Positions 58,031-64,000 of a stretch of DNA of 64,000 bases are shown in pieces (within the stretch, counting starts at the first letter, position 1; every line of letters begins with the position of its first letter). The stretch lies in NCBI RefSeq assembly GCF_043195105.1, contig NZ_JBAFWO010000008.1, one strand, 5' to 3'. The stretch comes from NCEH01 sp002257205 (GTDB taxonomy: Bacteria > Pseudomonadota > Alphaproteobacteria > Rhizobiales > Xanthobacteraceae). The notes below the pieces were generated by a model. The model made no database searches and was not told where the DNA came from. It was given only the letters and a program-made list of their open reading frames with translations. The position numbers were made by a program, and so were the translations under genes.

Positions 58031-58201
58031 ACAAACCGAGATAAACGGCGTTTTACGCGGCCAGGAATCACGCATTCATGCGGGTTTCCGTGTAGAACAC
58101 CACGTTCGGGACGTGGCGCGCGCGGGTTCCGCCGATCAATGCCGCAGGTTCAACGCGACACAAAAGAAGTCCGTATTTTCATTATAAGATATTGATTTTA
58201 T
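58031..58201. other. Presumed right attachment region of prophage
   Basis: 171 bases with no gene between the dNMP kinase and the tRNA 3' end. The 40 bases before the tRNA are AT-rich (around 58165-58200), as is usual near attachment cores. No direct copy of the tRNA 3' segment is seen inside the window, so the left site must lie outside. Confidence 0.55.
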
Positions 58202-58277
58202 TGGTGGGCCCGGCAGGACTCGAACCTGCAACCAGACCGTTATGAGCGGTCAGCTCTAACCGTTGAGCTACAGGCCC
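58202..58277 (-). tRNA. tRNA with CAU anticodon, probably tRNA-Ile2 (lysidine)
   Basis: The acceptor GGGCCTG pairs with CGGGCCC, discriminator A, encoded CCA. D arm GCTC/GAGC, anticodon stem GACCG/CGGTC with loop CTCATAA, T arm GCAGG/CCTGC. The CAU anticodon with a GC-rich stem lacking the three G-C pairs of initiator tRNA fits tRNA-Ile2 or elongator Met; I favour Ile2. Its 3' end faces the prophage, so it is the likely integration target, restored by the phage. Confidence 0.9.
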
Positions 58278-58394
58278 CCCGCACGTTCCTATCAATCCCT
58301 AGCCGTGTGAACAACCGGGACAAGCGCGGCTTCGCCCCATTGGCGCCGCCTTCCCACAGTGCTGTGTGGCGGCACATACCCAGCGGAGCGTTCC

Positions 58395-59132
58395 ATGTCC
58401 TTTCCCCTGTCCCGGCGCCGCGTCTTTTCCGGCGGCCTCCTCGCTGCCCTGGCGATTTGCGCTGTCCTCGATGTCCCGGCGGCGCGGGCGGAAGATCTGT
58501 CGCGCGCGACCCTCACCGTGGTCGGGCAGGGCGAAGCCAGCGCGGCGCCGGACATGGCGAGCCTGTCCACCGGCGTCGTGACCGTGGCAAAGACCGCCGA
58601 GGACGCCCTCGCCGGCAATTCCAAGAGCGTGGCGGATGTGATCGCCGCACTCCAGGCAACGGGTATCGAGCCGAAGGACCTGGTAACTTCGGGCTTCTCC
58701 ATCCAGCCGCAATATGTCTATCCCCAGCAGGGCCAGCGCGAAGCGCCGCGTCTCACCGGCTATGAAGTGCGCAACACGGTCAATGTGAAGGTGCGCGATC
58801 TGTCGACGCTCGGCGGGCTTTTGGACAAATTGGTCCAGGCGGGTGCCAATCAGGTCAGCGGCATGAGCTTCGCGCTCCAGGACCCGCGTGCGATCGAGCG
58901 GCAGGCCCGCCTTGCGGCCATGGCGGATGCCAAGGCCCAGGCGCAGAGCCTGGCGGATGCGGCCGGGCTGCGCCTCGTGCGCATTCGCCGCATCAGCCCG
59001 CAGCCCGACATGGGCCCGGTCGCCGCCGCGCCGATGATGATGAAGGCCGATGCGCGCGCGGTGCCGATCCAGGCAGGGGAGACCACCGCCCGCGCCCAGA
59101 TCACCATCGTCTATGACGCCGAGCCGCGCTGA
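58395..59132 (+). CDS. Periplasmic SIMPL-domain protein (DUF541)
   Basis: 245 residues from ATG 58395 with GGAG upstream. A signal peptide (FSGGLLAALAICAVLDVPAA) is followed by the SIMPL domain: LTVVGQGEASAAPDMASLST, TGIEPKDLVTSGFSIQPQYV, TGYEVRNTVNVKVRDLSTLG and AITIVYD-type end. Such proteins are soluble periplasmic factors of uncertain role, sometimes tied to oxidative stress. Confidence 0.9.
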   Translation: MSFPLSRRRVFSGGLLAALAICAVLDVPAARAEDLSRATLTVVGQGEASAAPDMASLSTGVVTVAKTAEDALAGNSKSVADVIAALQATGIEPKDLVTSGFSIQPQYVYPQQGQREAPRLTGYEVRNTVNVKVRDLSTLGGLLDKLVQAGANQVSGMSFALQDPRAIERQARLAAMADAKAQAQSLADAAGLRLVRIRRISPQPDMGPVAAAPMMMKADARAVPIQAGETTARAQITIVYDAEPR

Positions 59133-59150
59133 GCCGGCGCCTGTCGCCGC

Positions 59151-60080
59151 TCAGGTGATATCGTCGCGGCGGGCTTTCGCGGCCCGCTGCAGTGAATTGG
59201 GAGGCAGCAGCAAAGTGAGTGCCTCCGGCATGATACGATAGTGTAGGGGCATGGTCTCGCGGGTGATTTCGCCGTCGGTCGCCACCCAGGCGCGGCGCCG
59301 GCGCGGGGCGTGGATGGTGAGCGCCTTGGCGCGAAACGAGTGGATGCCGGGATTGTTGCGCCAGGATTCCACCAGCAGATCGGCGCCGACGCGGATCTTG
59401 GCCAGCGCACCGCGCTCCTCGGCGATGTGGATTTCCAATTCCCCGCCATCGAGACGCGAGCGATGCCAGCCCGGCGCGTCGAAGGCATTGTTCGTCACGA
59501 GCGCCGCATAGGCGTCGATGGGCTCGCGCCGGCCCTCGATCTCGATTTCCAGCGACATGCGGCCGGAGCGGGTGAGCGCCTTGCCGAGCGCCATGAGCCA
59601 GCCGAGGATGCGCCCGCGCGAATCGCGCACCGCCTCGCGGGCAAGCGCCATTTGCGAAAAGAAGCCGACGCCGGAGACGCCGTGGAACGCGCGCCCGTTC
59701 AGGGTCGCCACATCCACCCGCATGGGCTCGGCCTCGCGCAGGCCCTGGAGCGCCCCTGGCAGGTCGCGCGGCAGGCCGATGTCATGGGCGAGCAGATTCA
59801 TGGTGCCGAGCGGCAGCACGCCGAGCGCGGTGTCGGTCTCCGCAAGCACGGAGGCCGCATAGCTCAGCGTGCCGTCCCCGGCGCCGACCACCAGCGCATC
59901 ATAGCCCTTGCGGCGCGCGGAACGGATCGCCTCGATCATCTCCGCACCTTGAAGGACCACCACGTCGATGTCCTTGCCCGGCTCGGTCAGGGCCTCGTCC
60001 ACCTCCTGGCGCAGACGCTCGGCGCCAAGATCCTGCACGGTGCCGGCTTTTGCATTGAGTACCACCAGGGTTCGCCCCAT
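59151..60080 (-). CDS. Diacylglycerol kinase-family lipid kinase
   Basis: 309 residues from ATG 60080 with GGAG upstream. The DAGK catalytic domain shows VVLNAKAGTVQDLG, ALVVGAGDGTLSYAASVLAE (glycine-rich nucleotide loop) and LGVLPLGTMNLLAHDIGLP. The C-terminal domain contains MRVDVATLNGRAFHGVSGVG and ends with basic residues. It probably phosphorylates diacylglycerol or a related lipid at the inner face of the membrane. Confidence 0.9.
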   Translation of the reverse strand: MGRTLVVLNAKAGTVQDLGAERLRQEVDEALTEPGKDIDVVVLQGAEMIEAIRSARRKGYDALVVGAGDGTLSYAASVLAETDTALGVLPLGTMNLLAHDIGLPRDLPGALQGLREAEPMRVDVATLNGRAFHGVSGVGFFSQMALAREAVRDSRGRILGWLMALGKALTRSGRMSLEIEIEGRREPIDAYAALVTNNAFDAPGWHRSRLDGGELEIHIAEERGALAKIRVGADLLVESWRNNPGIHSFRAKALTIHAPRRRRAWVATDGEITRETMPLHYRIMPEALTLLLPPNSLQRAAKARRDDIT

Positions 60081-60151
60081 GTTCTGTCTCCGAGTGCCGC
60101 CAGCATCAAAGCGGGCGTATGATTTGGCTAAGGGCGATAGGGGCTGTGAGA

Positions 60152-60553
60152 ATGTCTAACATTGAGGGAACGCAGGCGCGGCCATGGATTTTCCGGTTGC
60201 GCGCCGGCTTGCTGCTGCTGGTGGCCTTGGTGTTCTTCAGCATTTCGGGCGGAAATTTCGTCGCCCGACAGTTTGGGCTCACCTGGCTGTGGGCGCTCGG
60301 GCTGGCGTTCGTCTTCGCTCTTCTTCTGGGCTATGGCGTGGCGCGCTTGACGCGGGCCATGTATTTGTCCGGTGCCGCCGTGCTGACGCTGCTGACCACA
60401 TATCTTGCCTATGACTTTCTGCGCAACGCGGTCGGCTGGTCGCAGACCACCTCGCTCATCCTGGCTGCGGTGCCGTTTGTTCTGATGGGAGCCGCCTTCT
60501 GGGATTTCCGCCGGTTGAAGGAGGAAATCCGCAAATGGGCGGATGCGCGTTGA
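60152..60553 (+). CDS. Small multi-pass membrane protein
   Basis: 133 residues from ATG 60152 (an in-frame ATG at 60119 is possible). Four hydrophobic segments: GLLLLVALVFFSIS, WLWALGLAFVFALLLGYGVA, LSGAAVLTLLTTYLAY and SLILAAVPFVLMGAAFWDF; the C-terminus is charged. Family not recognised; located between the lipid kinase and a DUF1328 gene. Confidence 0.7.
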   Translation: MSNIEGTQARPWIFRLRAGLLLLVALVFFSISGGNFVARQFGLTWLWALGLAFVFALLLGYGVARLTRAMYLSGAAVLTLLTTYLAYDFLRNAVGWSQTTSLILAAVPFVLMGAAFWDFRRLKEEIRKWADAR

Positions 60554-60626
60554 GCGGAGCGCACGGGGGGAACGAAAGCATTGCCTTTGTGGTTCCACGG
60601 CGGAAAGCCTTCTGTGGAGTGCGGCT

Positions 60627-60833
60627 ATGCTCAAATACGCTATCATTTTCCTTGTGATTTCCATGATCGCTGGGGCAATGGGATTCTTCAACGTGTCGGC
60701 GGTCGCGCGCCGCATTTCGTTCGTGCTGTTTGGAATCTTCATTGCCCTGGCGGCGCTGGTGCTTCTGGCCTTCGTGCTACTCGGCGAGGCGACCGGCTCG
60801 GCGTCGCTGTTGCCCTCCTTCCTTCTTACCTAA
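60627..60833 (+). CDS. DUF1328 (YtjA-type) membrane protein
   Basis: 68 residues from ATG 60627. YAIIFLVISMIAGAMGFFNV and AVARRISFVLFGIFIALAAL are the two helices of DUF1328, a small inner-membrane family of unknown role. An upstream in-frame extension lacks a signal. Confidence 0.9.
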   Translation: MLKYAIIFLVISMIAGAMGFFNVSAVARRISFVLFGIFIALAALVLLAFVLLGEATGSASLLPSFLLT

Positions 60834-60997
60834 GGGCATGTACAGTCCGGCGCGGCGCATTCAAGGGCGCGCGCCGGTGATGCGCGTGCGGTGCGGCGGC
60901 AAGCGACGTTTTGGGAGTTGAGCCGATGACGCGGGCGCAATAGCCTCAGCGGCATGAAGCCGGACAACGGCTTCGCGGGGTCTTCCAGAGGAGAATA

Positions 60998-62107
60998 ATG
61001 ATGCGTCGCCTTGCCCTCGCCGCGGCGGTCGGGATGGTCGCCTTCGGCGCCATGCCCGCGCTGGCACAACAGAAGGTGGTGAACGTCTATAATTGGTCGG
61101 ACTATATCGACGAGTCGGTCTTGGAGGACTTCACCAAGGAGACCGGCATCAAGGTCCGCTACGACGTGTTCGACAGTAACGAGGTGCTGGAAACCAAGCT
61201 TCTGGCCGGAAAGACCGGGTATGACGTGGTGGTGCCGAGTGGCTCGTTCCTGCAGCGCCAGATCACGGCGGGTGTGTTCCAGAAGCTGGACAAGTCCAAG
61301 CTGCCGAATCTTCAATATGCCTGGCCGGAAATCACCAAGCGCCTCGCGGTCTACGATCCCGGCAATGATTATGCCGTGAACTATATGTGGGGCACCACGG
61401 GCATCGGCTACAATGTGGACATGGTGAAGCAGCGGCTCGGCGACATTCCGATTAACACCTGGGACATCGTGTTCAAGCCGGAGAACCTCTCCAAGCTGAA
61501 GGATTGCGGCGTCTATTTCCTCGATGGCCCTGAAGAGGTCATTCCCTCCGCTTTGCGGTATCTCGGCCTCGATCCCGATTCGAAGAACCCGGCCGATATT
61601 GCCAAGGCCGGCGAGTTGCTGATGACGGTGCGCCCGTTCATCCGCAAGTTTGATTCTTCCGGTTACATCAATGCGCTGGCGCGCGGCGACATCTGCATCG
61701 CGGTCGGCTGGTCGGGCGACGTGTTCCAGGCCAAGACCCGCGCCGAGGAAGCCGCCAAGAAGACCAAGAAGAAGCCCGTCACCCTCGCTTATGCCATTCC
61801 CAAGCAGGGCGCGCTGATGTGGTTCGACAATTTCGCCATCCCCAAGGACGCGAAGAATGTGGACGAAGCCCACGCCTTCATCAATTACATGATGCGTCCG
61901 GAAGTGGCGGCGAAGAACTCGAACTATATTTCCTATGCCAACGGAAACCTGGCGTCGCAGAAGTTCATCGACAAGGCGATCCTGGACAATCCCGCCATCT
62001 ATCCGGACAAGGCGACCTTCGACCTGCTGTTCACCGTCACCACTTATCCGATGGATATCCAGCGCGTGGTGACCCGCACCTGGAGCAAGTTCAAGCGCGG
62101 CAAGTGA
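60998..62107 (+). CDS. potF: Polyamine ABC transporter substrate-binding protein (PotF-type)
   Basis: 369 residues from ATG 60998 with AGGAG upstream. The signal peptide ends PALAQ. VNVYNWSDYIDESVLEDFTK, VVVPSGSFLQRQITAGVFQK, INALARGDICIAVGWSGDVF and IPKQGALMWFDNFAIPKDAK are PotF/PotD hallmarks, with Trp and Asp residues that cage putrescine or spermidine. It ends in a terminator, so permease and ATPase genes are not cotranscribed here. Confidence 0.93.
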   Translation: MMRRLALAAAVGMVAFGAMPALAQQKVVNVYNWSDYIDESVLEDFTKETGIKVRYDVFDSNEVLETKLLAGKTGYDVVVPSGSFLQRQITAGVFQKLDKSKLPNLQYAWPEITKRLAVYDPGNDYAVNYMWGTTGIGYNVDMVKQRLGDIPINTWDIVFKPENLSKLKDCGVYFLDGPEEVIPSALRYLGLDPDSKNPADIAKAGELLMTVRPFIRKFDSSGYINALARGDICIAVGWSGDVFQAKTRAEEAAKKTKKKPVTLAYAIPKQGALMWFDNFAIPKDAKNVDEAHAFINYMMRPEVAAKNSNYISYANGNLASQKFIDKAILDNPAIYPDKATFDLLFTVTTYPMDIQRVVTRTWSKFKRGK

Positions 62108-62139
62108 GACTGAACGGGCTACGCGTCTGAAGCCCATGG

Positions 62140-62174
62140 CGCCCCGCGATTCGGTCGCGGGGCGTCTTTCTTTT
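62140..62174 (+). terminator. Terminator after potF
   Basis: CGCCCCGCGA 62140-62149 pairs with TCGCGGGGCG 62155-62164, followed by a T-rich run. Confidence 0.88.
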
Positions 62175-62196
62175 GCGCGCCCTCAGCCGTGCGCCC

Positions 62197-63813
62197 TCAG
62201 CCCCGCGCGCGCAGCTCGCGCCGCAGGATCTTGCCAGTGGCGGTCATGGGCAGGGTGTCGGTGAAGGCGACGTGGCGCGGATATTCGTGCGCGGAAAGCC
62301 GCTCGCGCACATGGCGCTGGATATCGGCCACCAGAGCCTCGCTGCCAGCATGGCCGTCCTTCAGCACGATCCAGGCTTTCACCGCCTCGGTGCGCACGGG
62401 GTCCGGCACCCCCACCACCGCGACGAAGGCGACGGCGGGGTGGCGCAGGATGCAATCCTCGATCTCGCCCGGCCCGATGCGATAGCCGGCCGAGGTGATG
62501 ACATCGTCCGAGCGGCCGACATACCAGAGATAGCCGTCCTCATCCTGCCGGCCCATGTCGCCGGTGAGCAGGAAATCGCCCGTGTATTTCTCCGCCGTGG
62601 CTTTGGGATTGTTGAAATATTCCAGCATCATCACCGGATCGCCCCGGCGCACGGCCACATGGCCCTCCGCGCCCGTGGGCAGCACATTGCCGGCATCGTC
62701 GACGATCCGCACATCATGGCCGGGGATCGGCTTGCCCATGGCGCCGGGCCGGATGGGGAAGAAATTGGAATTGGATCCCACCACCAGATTGCATTCGGTC
62801 TGGCCGTAGATTTCCCGCGCCTCCACGCCCAGGCGCTCTTGCACAAAATCCCCGAGTTCCGCGCCCAGCGTCTCGCCGCCGGTGAGCAAAGAGCGCAGGT
62901 TCAGGCCCGCCGGGCGGCGCACATCGGCTTGCCGCAGCAGTTTCAGCGCGGTCGGCGGCAGGAACACATTGTGCACCTGATGGTCTGCCATCAGCGCCAT
63001 GGCCGCGTCCGGATCGAACTTCTTCGCCCGATAGGCGAGCACGGGCACGCCGAGATAAAGGCTCGGGAACAGCACGTCGAACAGGCCGCCGATCCAGGCC
63101 CAGTCGGCCGGCGTCCAATGCAGATCGCCGGGCTGGGGCATGTATTGGTGGACGAATTCGATGCACGGCAGATGCCCCAGCAGCACGCGATGCCCATGCA
63201 GCGCGCCCTTGGGATTTCCCGTCGTGCCCGAGGTGAAGATGATGATGCCGGGATCGTCCGGCCCGGTATCCATTGCGGTGAAGCGGTCGCTCGCACGCGC
63301 CAGCGTCTCGTCGAAGGACAGCGTGGCGGCATCGCCCTTGTCCGGGCCGATGACGAAGACATGGGTGAGGGCGGGAAGCTGGTCGCGGATGCGCTGGAGC
63401 TTGGCGAAGCCAGCCAGATCCGTCACCAGAACCTTGGCGCCGGAGGTATTGAGGCGAAATTCCAGTGCCTCGTCGCCGAACAAGGTGAACAGCGGCACCG
63501 AGACCATGCCCGCCTTGAACGCGCCGATATGGGCGATGGCGGTTTCCGGCGCCTGGGGCAGGAACACCGCGACCCGGTCCCTCGGCGCGAGGCCGCAGGC
63601 GGTCAGCACATTGGCGAAGCGATTGGTGAGGGCGGAAAGATCCTCGAAGGAATAGCGCGTCAACGCGCCGCTTTCCTCCACGAAGATTAGCGCCGGCTTG
63701 TTCGCGCCCGTGGCGTGCGCATCGGAGCAGGCGACGCCCATATTGAAGCGCGCCGGAATCTCCCAGCGAAAGTGACGCACGAGGGCGTCATAAGTCGAAG
63801 CCGGGCGCAGCAT
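62197..63813 (-). CDS. Acyl-CoA synthetase (AMP-forming)
   Basis: 538 residues from ATG 63813 with GGAGG seven bases upstream. ANL-superfamily motifs: IIIFTSGTTGNPKGALHGH (AMP/phosphate loop), EIYGQTECNLVVGSNSN, GDFLLTGDMGRQDEDGYLWY, VGRSDDVITSAGYRIGPGEI and catalytic lysine in LPMTATGKILRREL. The pattern is that of medium-chain or acetyl-CoA-synthetase-like enzymes; the acid substrate cannot be told from sequence. Convergent with potF. Confidence 0.9.
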   Translation of the reverse strand: MLRPASTYDALVRHFRWEIPARFNMGVACSDAHATGANKPALIFVEESGALTRYSFEDLSALTNRFANVLTACGLAPRDRVAVFLPQAPETAIAHIGAFKAGMVSVPLFTLFGDEALEFRLNTSGAKVLVTDLAGFAKLQRIRDQLPALTHVFVIGPDKGDAATLSFDETLARASDRFTAMDTGPDDPGIIIFTSGTTGNPKGALHGHRVLLGHLPCIEFVHQYMPQPGDLHWTPADWAWIGGLFDVLFPSLYLGVPVLAYRAKKFDPDAAMALMADHQVHNVFLPPTALKLLRQADVRRPAGLNLRSLLTGGETLGAELGDFVQERLGVEAREIYGQTECNLVVGSNSNFFPIRPGAMGKPIPGHDVRIVDDAGNVLPTGAEGHVAVRRGDPVMMLEYFNNPKATAEKYTGDFLLTGDMGRQDEDGYLWYVGRSDDVITSAGYRIGPGEIEDCILRHPAVAFVAVVGVPDPVRTEAVKAWIVLKDGHAGSEALVADIQRHVRERLSAHEYPRHVAFTDTLPMTATGKILRRELRARG

Positions 63814-64000
63814 GATGTTTCCTCCCGCCGGCTTCTGCGTCCCACGCGATAGGATGCGATCCGGGCATTATGGGAAACGATCGAACGTTTTTTTAATGCC
63901 CGCGTCAAGATGGACCCGGCCGTCTTCCCTTGTCCGCACCTCTCCCTTTGACCTCACCTCTCCCCGCCGGGGAGAGGTCGGCCGCAAAGCGGCCGGGGGT
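63814..64000. other. Upstream region of acyl-CoA synthetase
   Basis: 187 bases with no gene in the visible part. It holds a T-run near 63890 and the inverted repeats at its right end. Confidence 0.5.
63956..63978. repeat. Intergenic inverted repeat at window edge
   Basis: ACCTCTCCCC 63956-63965 pairs with GGGGAGAGGT 63969-63978; GGCCGC and GCGGCC follow. This is the shape of short palindromic intergenic repeats frequent in rhizobial genomes. Confidence 0.6.

Larger units (their letters stand above)
1..58201. mobile_element. Temperate siphovirus-type prophage (left end outside window)
   Basis: The region carries every module of a temperate tailed phage in lambda-like order: recombination genes in a leftward operon, CI/Cro switch, replication genes, terminase, portal, coat, tail, tail fibers, lysis. 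Genes are short, overlap by 1-4 bases and follow strand blocks typical of phages. The right boundary is set by the tRNA(CAU) gene at 58202 and by the change to ordinary chromosomal genes. No integrase or excisionase is visible; in this layout they should lie just left of position 1. Structural genes look intact, so the prophage may be functional. Confidence 0.95.

Noticed and set aside
60830..62137. 435-codon frame antisense to potF
   Set aside because: Antisense to a clear PotF; no domain recognised.
62173..63690. 505-codon plus-strand frame opposite the acyl-CoA synthetase
   Set aside because: It is antisense to a gene with full ANL motifs; its His/Arg/Gly-rich composition is typical of a high-GC shadow.

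Overview
The window is high-GC DNA from an alphaproteobacterium, probably of the order Hyphomicrobiales and possibly near Xanthobacteraceae. This placement is inferred from GapR/DUF2312 and CcrM-type methylation themes, the style of the phage genes, and the chromosomal genes on the right. No marker gene fixes the genus. Positions 1 to about 58201 are one large temperate siphovirus-type prophage whose left end and integrase lie outside the window. Positions 58202 to 64000 are host chromosome, starting with a tRNA(CAU) gene whose 3' end faces the prophage and is the likely attachment site.

Left arm (1-11920, leftward operon). About 28 tightly packed, mostly overlapping genes read leftward from a promoter near 11940. 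The recognisable core is a homologous-recombination module: an ERF-type annealing protein, a coiled-coil partner and a YqaJ-type exonuclease. Around it are three HNH-type endonucleases, an ASCH-like protein, several Cys-rich zinc-ribbon proteins, and a DUF6745-like protein carrying 32 exact 12-bp repeats (ATXS in protein).

Immunity region (11920-14250). This has a lambda-like layout. A LexA-type CI repressor reads leftward, a PEGA lipoprotein sits downstream of it in the rex position and is followed by a terminator, and a Cro-like HTH gene diverges to the right. A shared operator family with half-sites ATACG/CGTAT occurs at both the leftward and the rightward promoter.

Right early region (14250-27000). 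It encodes a KilA-N antirepressor, a GapR-like protein, a Holliday-junction-resolvase-like nuclease, a phage-borne DnaA homologue, two DNA methyltransferases, an O-like replication protein, SSB and many small proteins. It ends with two tRNA-Ser genes and about 370 bases rich in nested inverted repeats with no gene.

Late region (27000-58030). The order is terminase, portal (DUF4055), scaffold, P22-like coat, connectors, tail genes with a programmed -1 frameshift in the tail chaperone, tape measure and minor tail genes. A 4.2-kb island of accessory genes (41497-45755) interrupts the tail genes before NlpC/P60 and the gpJ-like tip protein. The island holds an Arc/Ant-like second immunity module, a decayed KilA-N gene, VapD and secreted proteins. 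Then come a beta-helix tailspike, an SGNH-hydrolase fiber, an endolysin with a C-terminal membrane anchor, nested spanins, a phosphoesterase, a DUF1937-like protein and a dNMP kinase.

Host part. It contains a periplasmic SIMPL protein, a lipid kinase, two small membrane proteins, a PotF-type polyamine-binding protein and an acyl-CoA synthetase.
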